A stretch of 64,000 bases of DNA from Pseudoalteromonas sp. XMcav2-N (lineage in GTDB: Bacteria; Pseudomonadota; Gammaproteobacteria; Enterobacterales; Alteromonadaceae): the NCBI RefSeq assembly GCF_024124545.1, contig NZ_JAMXSF010000022.1, positions 1 to 64,000 on the forward strand, in the 5' to 3' direction. This document shows positions 40,165 to 49,683 of this stretch, one piece after another. The position numbers and the translations under genes are program-made. The notes below the pieces were generated by a model. It had not been told where the DNA came from. It ran no database searches and was given only the letters and a program-made list of their open reading frames with translations. Numbering within the stretch: the first letter of the stretch is position 1; each line of letters opens with the position of its first letter.

Positions 40165-41046
40165 TTACCCCTGCAAATGGTGCTTAAGCGCGGCAGCTAT
40201 CGCACCGGCAAAGTCTCGGTGGTGCGCAATGCCCAGTGCGTGCAAACGGGTGTCCTTGAGAGCACAGTTATGAGGGCGAGCCGCGCTGTGTGTGGGTTCT
40301 GGCAACGCGACAAGATTTACTCCTTCTAACCCCAGCACGGTTGCCATGATCTGGGCCATCTTATACTTGGTCAGTGCCTGAGTATCGGACACATGGTAAA
40401 CCCCACCCAGTTGCTCTTTTGGCAATGCGATCAGATCTGCCAACGTCAGCGCTATATCCTCAACATGAGTAGGGTAGCGGATCGCCCAGTCGTCAAGGGC
40501 ACTGTGCGGGTCCGATTTGAGTTGCTCGGCTATCACAGTGACTGCGGATTCTGCCAGATATTCGACATCCCCATACAGGACTGGTACCCGGATAACACAA
40601 TGTGTGGGATCGCTCGATAGTACGGCTTGCTCGGCTTGTTGTTTGCTCTGCCCGTAAAAATTGAGCGGGTTGGTCGTGGCTTGTTCGATGTAAGGGGGCT
40701 CAGCGCCATCAAAAACATAATCGGTGCTGATGAAAAACAATCGGATACCACGCTGAGCGCACTGTTTTGCCAGATGTTCACTGGCGGCGACATTCAACGC
40801 GAGCGTTTGCGTATGGTCGTTTTCACAGACATCAGGTTTGCGCTCTGCGGCGGCATGGATGAGTATGTCCGGTACGTATTTATCCAAAAAAGCGCAGACC
40901 GCGTCTTTGTCTGATAAGTCCAGAGACACCAGTGGCGGGGTCGCCCGGCGAAATCCACAGCCAATAATGTGGTAGTGGGCTTCTAATATTTTAACAAGCG
41001 CGCGTCCCAGTAATCCGGTTGCGCCAGTGATGGCGATGCTTTGCAT
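40165..41046 (-). CDS. RmlD-like dTDP-4-dehydrorhamnose reductase family protein
   Basis: ATG 41046 (MQSIAITGATGLLGRALV) with TTGGAG upstream is the start; the 50 extra codons upstream are noncoding. About 293 aa. It has the extended-SDR cofactor motif GATGLLGR, then STDYVFDG and the catalytic YGQSKQQAE (YxxxK). No other rhamnose genes are nearby, so it may act on another substrate, for example like MAT2B-type RmlD homologues. Operon with the TPR-protease gene. Confidence 0.82.
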   Translation of the reverse strand: MQSIAITGATGLLGRALVKILEAHYHIIGCGFRRATPPLVSLDLSDKDAVCAFLDKYVPDILIHAAAERKPDVCENDHTQTLALNVAASEHLAKQCAQRGIRLFFISTDYVFDGAEPPYIEQATTNPLNFYGQSKQQAEQAVLSSDPTHCVIRVPVLYGDVEYLAESAVTVIAEQLKSDPHSALDDWAIRYPTHVEDIALTLADLIALPKEQLGGVYHVSDTQALTKYKMAQIMATVLGLEGVNLVALPEPTHSAARPHNCALKDTRLHALGIAHHRDFAGAIAAALKHHLQG

Positions 41047-41300
41047 ACTGTCTCCAATGTGTATCTGGCCGTTCTGTATAGGAAAGTGCATTTTAAAACA
41101 AGCGACATCATGCTTAACTTTCCGTTGCGTACTATGTTGCTTCTGTTGCCGCTGCCACACAGGTGAGACATCTGTTTTGTTGGCGGCAGCAAGCAAAGCA
41201 GCAGCTTTGCCAGCTTACCCAAATTCCAGACGGTGTCCAGATGGAAACCTTGATTTTCTCAGTCCGGGGCGCCCAACCAGGGCACCTGTTGATGAGGTAA

Positions 41301-41319
41301 GGGCCGGAGAAACCGGCCC
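41301..41319 (-). terminator. Hairpin after the POT transporter gene
   Basis: GGGCCGG (41301-41307) pairs with CCGGCCC (41313-41319) just after the transporter stop on the minus strand. No T-run follows, so it may act as an mRNA 3' stabiliser. Confidence 0.5.
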
Positions 41320-41325
41320 TGGAAC

Positions 41326-42825
41326 TTATGCGGTTTGTTGCTGACCCTGGCCTTCCCAAATTTTGGCTCGCAGGCCAAACAGGCCAACCAGGATCCCCAC
41401 GCCGATACAGAACAGGCTAATTTGAAGATATAAGTTTGGCATTTGCTCGACGTTTTCCGGGTCGAAGTTTCCGGCCAGCAAACCAGAGATGATGTTGCCT
41501 ATCGAGTAGGTTAAAACGAACACGCCCATCATCTGGCCAGCAAACCGCTTAGGAGACAGTTTACTCACCGCACTCAGGGCTACCGGGCTCAGGCATAGTT
41601 CACCGACGGTATGCAGGAAGTAGGTGGTTACCAGCCACATAGGTGCAACTTTGAGTCCCTGAGCTGCATACTGAGCTGCAAAAAACATAACAATAAAACC
41701 GCTGGCCATGATCACCAGGCCAATCGCGCACTTTACTGTATATGAAGGCGAGATCATGCGTTTTGCCAGGTTGATCCACAATGCGGCGAAAAAGGGAGAC
41801 AGTACAATGATAAAAAAGGAGTTAGTGGACTGAAACCAGGCTGTCGGAATCGTAAATCCGCCAAGCAGTCGGTCGGTATAATCTCTGGCAAACAGATTCA
41901 ATGAAGACCCGGCTTGCTCAAACCCTGACCAGAAGCAGGCTGAGGCCACGCAGACCAGGAACAGTGCCCACATCTTGCGCTTTTCATCATGTTCCAGATT
42001 GCCCGCAAAATAAATAAATCCGTAATAGGCTAAAAAGATAAGGGTAAAAGCGATTGCGACGTACTGGGCGACAACAACCGGGTTGATGACCAGCACACCT
42101 GTGTAGGTCAGTGCTACGACACCGGCAACGGCGGCGATAACGGCAATGATGACTGACCAGGCTTTGCGGGCTTTCTCTGGAGACAGCGGGCTGCTGGGTT
42201 TATCGCCAACATGTGCAATATAACCCAGTGTTTTACGATACTGGATCAGGCCAACGCCCATGCCGACTGCGGCGGCACCAAATGCCCAGTGCCAGCCCAG
42301 GTTTTCCATAAAGTAACCGCAGATGGTGTAGCCTAGTACGGAGCCCACATTGATCCCCATGTAATACAAGGCATAGCCCCCGTCACGACGCTCATCTTCA
42401 TCGCGATACAGCTGACCAACCATGGCGCTGATATTCGGCTTCAGCAGACCGGTACCCGCTGCAACCAGGATCAGACCGATAAAAAAGGTTTCATGGGCTG
42501 GAATGGCCAGTACAATGTGACCGCACATAATGATGATACCGCCATACCAGACTGTGCGTTGACCGCCCAGCAGACGGTCTGCTATCCAGCCTCCGGGCAA
42601 CCCCAGAAAGTACACCGCACCTGTGTACAATCCGTAGATAGCGGCAGCCGCTGCAACGGTGAACTCAAGGCCCTCTTCCTGTAAAGAGGCGGTCATAAAA
42701 AGCACCAAGAGTGCGCGCATGCCGTAGTAGCTCATTCTCTCCCACATTTCAGTGAAATAAAGCGTAGATAAGCCTTTCGGGTGGCCAAAAAACCCCGTAT
42801 CAAGATGAGTATCCTGCGATGACAT
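41326..42825 (-). CDS. POT-family proton-dependent oligopeptide transporter
   Basis: Imports di- and tripeptides with protons. A 499-aa protein with about fourteen membrane segments. It shows FTEMWERMSYYGMRALLVLF, the ExxERFxYY signature in which the E and R bind protons and peptide, GGWIADRLLGGQRTVWYG, and GTGLLKPNISAMVGQLY, both PTR2 signatures, plus the helix-10 HTVGELCLSPVALSAVSK. Closest in layout to E. coli DtpA/DtpB. Monocistronic. Confidence 0.92.
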   Translation of the reverse strand: MSSQDTHLDTGFFGHPKGLSTLYFTEMWERMSYYGMRALLVLFMTASLQEEGLEFTVAAAAAIYGLYTGAVYFLGLPGGWIADRLLGGQRTVWYGGIIIMCGHIVLAIPAHETFFIGLILVAAGTGLLKPNISAMVGQLYRDEDERRDGGYALYYMGINVGSVLGYTICGYFMENLGWHWAFGAAAVGMGVGLIQYRKTLGYIAHVGDKPSSPLSPEKARKAWSVIIAVIAAVAGVVALTYTGVLVINPVVVAQYVAIAFTLIFLAYYGFIYFAGNLEHDEKRKMWALFLVCVASACFWSGFEQAGSSLNLFARDYTDRLLGGFTIPTAWFQSTNSFFIIVLSPFFAALWINLAKRMISPSYTVKCAIGLVIMASGFIVMFFAAQYAAQGLKVAPMWLVTTYFLHTVGELCLSPVALSAVSKLSPKRFAGQMMGVFVLTYSIGNIISGLLAGNFDPENVEQMPNLYLQISLFCIGVGILVGLFGLRAKIWEGQGQQQTA

Positions 42826-42940
42826 AATAGACTTCCGATTGTTGTTTTATTATACGAAAGTCTTATTAGTACGTGATTTGTTAAAAGTTTGCAACAGAAG
42901 TAGGGTCACCTGTGGCTGAGCGCACAACCGACGAGTAGTG

Positions 42941-43645
42941 TTAAGTGAGTAATAACGACAGGGCATGAATATCGCAGATTTCAATATCTGCCAGCCCCTG
43001 ATAACGATACCGGACTCCCTGATTATTGAGCCACACACTGCGGCAACCCGCCAGGTTTGCGCCCTGCACGTCGGTATCCAGGCTGTCACCAATATGCAGT
43101 ATCTGATTAGGCGCCACATTGCAGTGCTGGCAGGCCGCATCAAACAGGTCAGTATGGGGTTTGGCGCGACCATCTCTTCCGGCCATCAACACCTGTTCAA
43201 ACTGACCTGCAAGGTTAAAGCGCTCGACCTCGACATTGCCATTGGTGATGGCGATTAGCCGGAACCGTGTTCTCAGGCTAGCCAACAGGTTAAGTACGGA
43301 CTCATCAACGACTATCTGGCTGCGTGCTGTTGCAAACGCCTGATAGGCGGCTTCGGCATGTGTCTCTGTTTCAGCAGGGCTGAAGCCGGCTTGCTGTAAA
43401 CCAAAACGCAATGCCATCTGTCGCCAGCGGGTAACGTCATTGGTCAATTCAGGGTGCTGAAGTGCAACCCGCTTACGGCATTTTAACCAAAATTCTGGTC
43501 CCTGAGCACGCCAGAGCGCAAGTGCATTGACGTAATCGTTCATGGCCTGAACCGCAGCGGCGATCACTGGGTGGTTGTTATACAAAGTATCATCCAGGTC
43601 GAAGCTCAGAACCTGGATCTCATCAATGGCACGGTTAAATCGCAT
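42941..43645 (-). CDS. yigB: HAD-family hydrolase YigB
   Basis: A 234-aa haloacid-dehalogenase-like phosphatase; the E. coli homologue dephosphorylates FMN and other metabolites. It has LSFDLDDTLYNN (nucleophile Asp), ITNGNVE, GRAKPHTDLFDAA and HIGDSLDTDVQGA, the four HAD motifs. It lies 59 bases after xerC on the same strand, the conserved position in gammaproteobacteria. Confidence 0.88.
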   Translation of the reverse strand: MRFNRAIDEIQVLSFDLDDTLYNNHPVIAAAVQAMNDYVNALALWRAQGPEFWLKCRKRVALQHPELTNDVTRWRQMALRFGLQQAGFSPAETETHAEAAYQAFATARSQIVVDESVLNLLASLRTRFRLIAITNGNVEVERFNLAGQFEQVLMAGRDGRAKPHTDLFDAACQHCNVAPNQILHIGDSLDTDVQGANLAGCRSVWLNNQGVRYRYQGLADIEICDIHALSLLLT

Positions 43646-43704
43646 TACTCGTCTCTTTGCTGAAAGTTTGCCAGAGTTTACCTAATTAATGGCCAAAGAC
43701 CTAC

Positions 43705-44649
43705 TCAGTCTTTACGCTGTTTGCGTGCTCTGGGGTGGGCGTTGTCATACACTTTGGCAAGATGGCCAAAATCAACATGAGTATAAACCTGAGTGGCGGA
43801 TAAACTGGCGTGACCTAACATTTCCTGAATGGCCCGCAGGTCACCACTGGATTCGAGTAAATGGGTGGCGAAGGAATGGCGCAGTTTATGAGGATGAATG
43901 GTGCCTGAGATCCCCTGACGGATCCCCCATTCCTGCATTCTTGCACGCACATGGCGCGCTGAAATACGGGTTTTGCGCTTACTGACAAACAACGCGGGCT
44001 CCTCTGCCATGGCAAACTGAGGGCGATGTTTGAGCCAGAGTGTGATGGCTTCCAGCGCTTTGGCGCCAACCGGTACGACCCGTTCTTTGTTACCCTTACC
44101 CAGCACCCGGATCTCGCCATCACGGATGTCGTGAAGATTGGCATTAACCAGCTCACTGACACGCAGCCCGCTGGAGTACATCAGCTCCATAATGGCTTTG
44201 TCACGCAGTGCCAGAACATCATCGTCCTGAATATCCAAAAGCTGCGCCATTTGGTCGACATCCAGACTTTTTGGCAGGGGCTTTTGAAACTTAGGACCGC
44301 GCAATCCCTGAGCCGGGTTCGGCGTTTCGGCGTGGGCCTGGTGTTTGTGTTGCAAAAACTTATACAAGCTGCGTACGCAGCTGAGTTTCAGGTTGATACT
44401 GCGCGGGTTATATTGCCGGGTGCGCAGTTGCATCGAATAGCGCCTGACCAGCTCACTGCTGACTGCCAGCCAGTGGTCACAATGAGGTGCAAAAAAAGCG
44501 GCGGCCTGCAACAGTTGACGTCGGTACTGGCCCAGCGTATGTGCAGAGTATTGACGTTCAAACTGCAGGTAAGCAGCAAACTCAGCAATCGGTTCCAGCC
44601 AGCCCGGACCGAGGTCATTTGGATTCACATCGAGATGCGGTTTGCTCAT
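43705..44649 (-). CDS. xerC: Tyrosine recombinase XerC
   Basis: Resolves chromosome dimers at dif together with XerD. A 314-aa protein with an N-terminal SAM-like core-binding domain and a catalytic domain with Arg163 (SGLRVSEL), Lys187 (GKGNKER), His254 and Arg257 (HPHKLRHSFATHLL), His280 (LGHASLSATQ) and nucleophile Tyr289 (QVYTHVDF). Its ATG overlaps the DUF484 stop by 4 bases. Confidence 0.93.
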   Translation of the reverse strand: MSKPHLDVNPNDLGPGWLEPIAEFAAYLQFERQYSAHTLGQYRRQLLQAAAFFAPHCDHWLAVSSELVRRYSMQLRTRQYNPRSINLKLSCVRSLYKFLQHKHQAHAETPNPAQGLRGPKFQKPLPKSLDVDQMAQLLDIQDDDVLALRDKAIMELMYSSGLRVSELVNANLHDIRDGEIRVLGKGNKERVVPVGAKALEAITLWLKHRPQFAMAEEPALFVSKRKTRISARHVRARMQEWGIRQGISGTIHPHKLRHSFATHLLESSGDLRAIQEMLGHASLSATQVYTHVDFGHLAKVYDNAHPRARKQRKD

Positions 44650-45290
44650 GCCAGATGGTGTAATCGAAGCGCCAGGGAAGTGACCAGTTCACTGACGAAC
44701 AGGTCGCCGTTACCCGGGGCGAAGTGATCGGCGCAATGACTGGCAAATAACAGCAGGGCTTTGGGAGCCTCACTGTCACCTAATGTATATAACGCAAAGG
44801 ACTGACACTGAATGTCTTCGACCAGCCCGGTACGTTCGGCCTGACTCAGGCGACCCAGATAACAGCTCGAATCTTTGAGCCGACTGCGTTGCAATGCGCT
44901 GACGGCACGTACCTGTTCATTGTCTTCTTGTAAATTGATCAGTTGACAATGACTGACTTTGGGTAATTGAGTCAACTCATGACTCAGTAAATCGGTCAGG
45001 GAAGACACATCCTCACACTGCCACAGGCGACGCTGGCACTCACTGAACAGACGATAAATCTGTTCATTCTCATTAGCATGCGCAACCATCTGTGCGATCT
45101 GTTTTTCAAGTTGCTGATTGCGCTCACGCAAAGTGCGTTGCTGTAATAAAGCCAGATTAGGTTCACCCTGAGAATCGTTGTATAGATTGAGCTCAAGCAA
45201 CAGGTAAGGGTGTTGCAGCAAAAATTCGGGGTGGTGGTGGAGAAAATCCTGAACCTGTTGAGGTGTCAGCGAGCCTGCGTCATTACTCAT
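44646..45290 (-). CDS. DUF484 family protein (YigA-like)
   Basis: A 214-aa protein with an N-terminal helical segment (LTPQQVQDFLHHHPEFLLQH), a coiled coil (LRERNQQLEKQIAQMVAHA) and a GAF-like C-terminal domain. This order is typical of DUF484, always found between dapF and xerC; function unknown. Overlaps dapF upstream and xerC downstream by 4 bases each, so the three are translationally coupled. Confidence 0.88.
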   Translation of the reverse strand: MSNDAGSLTPQQVQDFLHHHPEFLLQHPYLLLELNLYNDSQGEPNLALLQQRTLRERNQQLEKQIAQMVAHANENEQIYRLFSECQRRLWQCEDVSSLTDLLSHELTQLPKVSHCQLINLQEDNEQVRAVSALQRSRLKDSSCYLGRLSQAERTGLVEDIQCQSFALYTLGDSEAPKALLLFASHCADHFAPGNGDLFVSELVTSLALRLHHLA

Positions 45291-46117
45291 AAGGCGATTT
45301 GTCCGTCGAATACGTGTTCCGCAGGGCCGGTCATTTTAACGCTCTGGCCAGGGCCATTCCAGCGCACCTGAATGCTACCGCCCGGTAAATCGACCCGCAC
45401 AGTGCTGGCCAGTTTATCCTGGGCAATACCGACGACTGCTGCGGCACATGCGCCGCTGCCGCATGCCAACGTTTCAGCCGCGCCCCGCTCCCAGACTCGC
45501 AATTTAATGTGCTCACGGTTGATAATTTGCATAAAACCAATATTAGCACGTTTTGGAAAACGTTCATGTTGCTCAAGCAGGGGACCAAGCGTGTTAACCT
45601 CTGCCTGGTCGATATCATCAACCTCTATTACACAATGTGGATTACCCATAGACACGACACCGCAGAAGACGGTGTGTTCCTGTGCACGCAGAATATAGGT
45701 TTGTTCCTGTTGCTTTGCTTTGAATGGGATTTGCGCAGGTGCAAATTCCGGTTTACCCATATTGACCGTAACCTGGCCGTCTTTTTCGGTGAACAGAGTA
45801 ATATTGCCACCTTTGGTGGAGACACTCACTTTATGCTTATTGGTCAGGCCTTTCATGCGGACAAAGCGCGCAAAACAGCGTGCACCATTACCGCACTGTT
45901 CTACTTCGGTACCGTCAGCATTGAAGATCCGATAATGAAAATCCAGATCAGGTGAATAGGGCGGCTCAACCAGTAACAGCTGGTCGAAACCGATGCCAAA
46001 ATTACGGTGTGCCAGTTTACGGATCTGGTCTCGTGACAAAAAAACATTCTGGGTCACATTATCAACGACCACAAAATCATTGCCTAAACCATGCATCTTA
46101 GAAAAATTTACAAACAT
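45287..46117 (-). CDS. dapF: Diaminopimelate epimerase
   Basis: Interconverts LL- and meso-diaminopimelate for peptidoglycan and lysine. A 276-aa protein with the twin half-domains and the two catalytic cysteines Cys75 (EQCGNGARCFARFV) and Cys219 (LACGSGACAAAVVG). The N-terminal MHGLGNDFVVVD is conserved. It lies 94 bases after lysA, so the two enzymes that make and use meso-DAP share a unit. Confidence 0.95.
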   Translation of the reverse strand: MFVNFSKMHGLGNDFVVVDNVTQNVFLSRDQIRKLAHRNFGIGFDQLLLVEPPYSPDLDFHYRIFNADGTEVEQCGNGARCFARFVRMKGLTNKHKVSVSTKGGNITLFTEKDGQVTVNMGKPEFAPAQIPFKAKQQEQTYILRAQEHTVFCGVVSMGNPHCVIEVDDIDQAEVNTLGPLLEQHERFPKRANIGFMQIINREHIKLRVWERGAAETLACGSGACAAAVVGIAQDKLASTVRVDLPGGSIQVRWNGPGQSVKMTGPAEHVFDGQIAL

Positions 46118-46211
46118 AAAGCCTTATCTATTTTGGTGTCGGCGGCCAGCACAGCAGGCACCGCACCTATTTTATGATTGTGATAACCTTACTTTGCCAT
46201 GCCGCGCGTCA

Positions 46212-47465
46212 TTACGGAAGCACTTGCTCGCCTTGCCACAAGGATTCCAGTGTCTCTCTTTCACGGATCAGGTGACAGTCATCCCCATCGACCATGATTT
46301 CTGCAATGCGTGGGCGTGAGTTGTAATTCGAGCTCATGGTAAAGCCATAGGCACCGGCACCACGTTGGGCCAACAAGTCACCAGGCTGAATTGCCAGTGG
46401 TCGATCTTTACCAATAAAATCGCCTGTCTCGCACACCGGCCCTACAACATCGTAGGTATACAGTGGCGTATCATCCTGGCGCGGTGTAACGGCAATGATC
46501 TGTTGCCACGCCTGATACAGAGAAGGCCGCAACATGTCATTCATGCCGGCGTCAACAATGGCAAAGTGCTTGTCTTTGGTTGGTTTAAGGTATTCAACTT
46601 TGGTGACCAGGATCCCGGCATTTGCGGCAATAGCACGGCCTGGCTCAAAGATCAGTTCCAGATGTTGATACTCGGCGAGTCGCGCTTTGACCTCCGCTGC
46701 ATAGGCACTGGGGTGTGGCGGCTTTTCGCTGTCATAGGGCACGCCCAGACCGCCGCCAATATCCAGATGCCTGAGTGTAATACCTGCCGATGCGAGCGTC
46801 TCTACCAATGCAAGCACTTTGTCCAGGGCCGCAATAAACGGGGTGACTTCGGTAAGCTGGGAGCCGATGTGAAAATCAATGCCCACAACATCAATGCCGG
46901 GCAAAGCACAGGCAAGCTGATAGACATTGAAGGCTTCTTTAATATCAATACCGAATTTGTTTTCTTTTAGCCCGGTCGAAATATAAGGATGTGTTTTGGC
47001 ATCTATATCCGGATTGACCCGAATTGAAATCGGCGCGAGCAAATCGAGTTCACTGGCCACTTGACTGATACGACGCAATTCAGCCTCGGACTCGACATTG
47101 AAACACTTAATGCCGGTTTTGAGTGCAAAAGCGATTTCCTGTGCGGTTTTTGCTACGCCGGAAAACACGATTTTAGCTGGATCGCCGCCAGCTTTGAGCA
47201 CCCGGGCTAATTCACCTTGCGAGACTATGTCAAACCCGGCACCCAGCCTTGCCAGTACATTCAGTACTGCGATGTTGCTGTTTGCTTTAACAGCATAACA
47301 GACCAGATGTGGGTGTCCTGCGGCCGCATCGGTGAACGCATGGTAGTGGCGCTCCAGCGTTTTTCTTGAATACACATAGCAGGGCGTACCATAGTGCTCG
47401 GCGATGTCCCGGATGGCGACCTGCTCTGCATGCAGCTGATTATCCTGGTAGTGAAAGAAATCCAT
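46212..47465 (-). CDS. lysA: Diaminopimelate decarboxylase
   Basis: Final step of lysine synthesis: decarboxylates meso-DAP with PLP. A 417-aa fold-type III enzyme with Lys60 (YAVKANSN) as the PLP lysine, DIGGGLGVPY, EPGRAIAANAG binding the phosphate, and GPVCETGDF with the catalytic Cys. ATG 47465 directly abuts the lptM stop codon. Upstream partner lptM, downstream dapF. Confidence 0.95.
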   Translation of the reverse strand: MDFFHYQDNQLHAEQVAIRDIAEHYGTPCYVYSRKTLERHYHAFTDAAAGHPHLVCYAVKANSNIAVLNVLARLGAGFDIVSQGELARVLKAGGDPAKIVFSGVAKTAQEIAFALKTGIKCFNVESEAELRRISQVASELDLLAPISIRVNPDIDAKTHPYISTGLKENKFGIDIKEAFNVYQLACALPGIDVVGIDFHIGSQLTEVTPFIAALDKVLALVETLASAGITLRHLDIGGGLGVPYDSEKPPHPSAYAAEVKARLAEYQHLELIFEPGRAIAANAGILVTKVEYLKPTKDKHFAIVDAGMNDMLRPSLYQAWQQIIAVTPRQDDTPLYTYDVVGPVCETGDFIGKDRPLAIQPGDLLAQRGAGAYGFTMSSNYNSRPRIAEIMVDGDDCHLIRERETLESLWQGEQVLP

Positions 47466-47663
47466 TTACGACTCCTGTTTCGTATCATCGTCCTCAGACG
47501 GCGCGGTATCCTGAGCAGGCTGAGGTGTTTGCTCGGGCGCATTGGTCGGTTTGGGGCGTTGTTCAGGTAAATATAGAGGCCCACTCTGACCGCATGCACT
47601 TAGCAGCAAGAGGCTGGTCAAGATCAGGGTAAATAGGCTAAATTGAGTGTATGTCGCTTTCAT
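47466..47663 (-). CDS. lptM: LPS-assembly lipoprotein LptM (YifL)
   Basis: A 65-aa lipoprotein with lipobox LLSAC and the diagnostic CGQSGPLYLPE just after the lipidated Cys. In E. coli LptM helps LptD mature in the outer-membrane LPS translocon. The low-complexity Pro/Asp/Glu tail is variable in the family. Its stop is adjacent to the lysA start, and it is divergent from cyaY, the conserved gammaproteobacterial arrangement. Confidence 0.88.
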   Translation of the reverse strand: MKATYTQFSLFTLILTSLLLLSACGQSGPLYLPEQRPKPTNAPEQTPQPAQDTAPSEDDDTKQES

Positions 47664-47791
47664 TAGATTAATGATGTCAGTGCCTTTATAATCGCAGAGT
47701 AACAGAATTGGTAAAAAAAGCAGCTTAGAAAGTAAATTTAATTCCGCTAAAGTAGCGGACTTTCGGGGTTTGCACAGGTAAGGATCAAGCT

Positions 47792-48112
47792 ATGACAGAT
47801 CATGAGTATCACGAGTTAGCCGACACGTTAATGTTGACCATTGAGGAGCAAATTGACGACTGTGAGGTTGACCTGGATTATGAATCGGCATCCGGGATCC
47901 TGGAGATCATTTTTCCGGACCGCAGTAAAATAGTGATTAACAAGCAAGCCCCACTGCACCAGGTGTGGGTTGCAACTAAGTTTAACGGGCATCATTTTGA
48001 GCTGCGCGATACGCAGTGGATAGATAACCGCAGTGGTGCCGAGTTCTGGCAGTTTATGAGCGATGCAGCAACACGCCAGGCGGGCCAGGCCATAGAGTGG
48101 CAGCACGACTGA
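47792..48112 (+). CDS. cyaY: Iron donor/regulator CyaY (frataxin)
   Basis: A 106-aa frataxin homologue that binds iron and modulates the IscS cysteine desulfurase. It has an acidic first helix (HEYHELADTLMLTIEEQID, DCEVDLDYES) and the beta sheet with ILEIIFPDRSKIVINKQ and LHQVWVATK. Divergent from lptM. Its TGA overlaps the ATG of the esterase gene by one base. Confidence 0.93.
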   Translation: MTDHEYHELADTLMLTIEEQIDDCEVDLDYESASGILEIIFPDRSKIVINKQAPLHQVWVATKFNGHHFELRDTQWIDNRSGAEFWQFMSDAATRQAGQAIEWQHD

Positions 48113-48765
48113 TGCTGTCATTTGTAGAGTACCCGGCCCAGGGAACCCACAGGGCAAGCGTGATTTGGTTACATGGTCTGGGCGATTCCGGAGAGGGCTT
48201 CTTACCGATCGCACCTGAGTTAAGGCTACCCGCCGAACTGGGTGTGCGGTTTATTTTCCCGCACGCGCCAGAGCAGCCAGTGACCGTGAATAATGGTATG
48301 GTGATGCGCTCCTGGTATGACATCAAATCTTTTGATCTGGATAAAAGAGCCGACGAAGCGGGTGTGAGAGACTCAGCGAAGTTGGTTCAGGCACTGATTG
48401 AAGCTGAGCTGGACGCTGGCATACCACCAGAGCGCATTATTCTGGCTGGATTCTCACAAGGTGGCGTGATGGCACTGCACCTGGCACCACGTTTAAAAGT
48501 GCGGTTAGGTGGCGTGATGGCCCTGTCGTGCTATATGTGTGCACCGGATAAGCTGGCACAGGAAGCAGTGCAGGCCGACCTGAACGTGTTTATGGCCCAT
48601 GGCAGCCTAGACCCTGTAGTCCCTATGGTGGCTGGACGACAGGCTTTTGACACCTTACAAGCTCAAGGCTACGAAGTTAGCTGGCAGGATTACCCGATGC
48701 AGCATCAGGTTTGCCAGGAAGAGCTGGAGGCAATCCGCACCTGGTTACTGGCCAGGCTAACGTGA
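48112..48765 (+). CDS. Carboxylesterase/phospholipase family alpha/beta hydrolase
   Basis: ATG 48112 is used, overlapping the cyaY stop (TGATG); the GTG 15 bases earlier lies inside cyaY. 217 aa. Motifs: WLHGLGDSGEGFLPIAPEL (oxyanion hole), LAGFSQGGVMALHL with the nucleophile Ser, MAHGSLDPVVPM with the catalytic Asp, and YPMQHQV with the catalytic His. Family enzymes hydrolyse short-chain esters or lysophospholipids. Coupled to cyaY by overlap. Confidence 0.88.
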   Translation: MLSFVEYPAQGTHRASVIWLHGLGDSGEGFLPIAPELRLPAELGVRFIFPHAPEQPVTVNNGMVMRSWYDIKSFDLDKRADEAGVRDSAKLVQALIEAELDAGIPPERIILAGFSQGGVMALHLAPRLKVRLGGVMALSCYMCAPDKLAQEAVQADLNVFMAHGSLDPVVPMVAGRQAFDTLQAQGYEVSWQDYPMQHQVCQEELEAIRTWLLARLT

Positions 48766-48782
48766 CAACAGAGTGAGCACCC

Positions 48783-49664
48783 ATGACACAACGCATTGTG
48801 ATTAAAACCGCAGTAACCAAAGCGAACGAGGTCCCGGCAAGGCCCGTCACCTACCAATATCATTGGCGCCGCATTGGTGTGGTTGGTAGCGTGGCTGCAA
48901 TTGGCTTAGCTGCCACGTTTTATGGGATAGTGAACTCGGTGAGTGCAGACGAGCAACCTGTCGAGGTGGTAGATGCGTATCAGAGCCCAGAGCCTACAAA
49001 CAGTGTGTCTGACGTCATTGCAGAAGATATGCTTGTTACAGATACGGCGCTTGTTGCATCTGTTGAAAACATTCAGTCTGCCTCGGAAAAATCGCTCCCC
49101 GAGCTGGTGGCCCAGCCGACCGACGAGCTTGTTAGTGCAACTGAGTCTGAAGCGGCGGCAATCGCGGCCGTTGAGTCAGAGTTTGTTGAGCTGAAAGATG
49201 AAGCCGCGGTGGCGAGTGCAGACTTACAAGTGGACGATCCTGACAATGGTCGTGACAGTGAGACGGCCAAACGGTTTGCGGAAGACGCCCGGGTTGCCAG
49301 CGTGGCCATGGCTGCACAAGTTGATACCACTCACGTGAGTCGTGCGGTGCTGACCACAGAGGTTGTGGAGCGGGAGCCGGTCGATGTACTTAAAGACAGT
49401 GTCGAGCAAAGTGCCTTTTCGGAGAAGTTGTATTTCTTTACCGAAGTGCGTGGGTTGCAGGGACAAACTATACGGCATCTGTGGTTTCATCAGGATCAGT
49501 TGATGGCTGAAATTGAGCTGCCTATCAGTGCCTATCGGCATCGGACCTACTCCAGCAAAAATATTATGCCAAGCCAAAGTGGCCAGTGGCGGATTGAAGC
49601 GATCACCGCTGATGACCGGCTGTTGGCACAGAAAACCTTTAGAATTATTGCAACCGCTCAATAG
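48783..49664 (+). CDS. DUF2914 domain protein with transmembrane anchor
   Basis: A 293-aa protein. A basic N-terminus precedes one membrane helix (VGSVAAIGLAATFYGIV). A long Ala/Glu/Ser-rich linker rich in acidic residues (about 60-200) follows, then a C-terminal DUF2914 domain (LYFFTEVRGLQGQTIRH to the end, with a conserved WRIEAITADDRLLAQ). The linker may be disordered. Function unknown; probable cell-envelope protein. It lies 17 bases after the esterase and 19 before hemC, so it may be cotranscribed with both. Confidence 0.75.
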   Translation: MTQRIVIKTAVTKANEVPARPVTYQYHWRRIGVVGSVAAIGLAATFYGIVNSVSADEQPVEVVDAYQSPEPTNSVSDVIAEDMLVTDTALVASVENIQSASEKSLPELVAQPTDELVSATESEAAAIAAVESEFVELKDEAAVASADLQVDDPDNGRDSETAKRFAEDARVASVAMAAQVDTTHVSRAVLTTEVVEREPVDVLKDSVEQSAFSEKLYFFTEVRGLQGQTIRHLWFHQDQLMAEIELPISAYRHRTYSSKNIMPSQSGQWRIEAITADDRLLAQKTFRIIATAQ

Positions 49665-49683
49665 CGAGCAAACTGAGTAAAGC

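Noticed and set aside
42850..42940. Regulatory RNA or terminator between the POT gene and yigB
   Set aside because: No convincing stem with a T-run; only AT-rich spacer.
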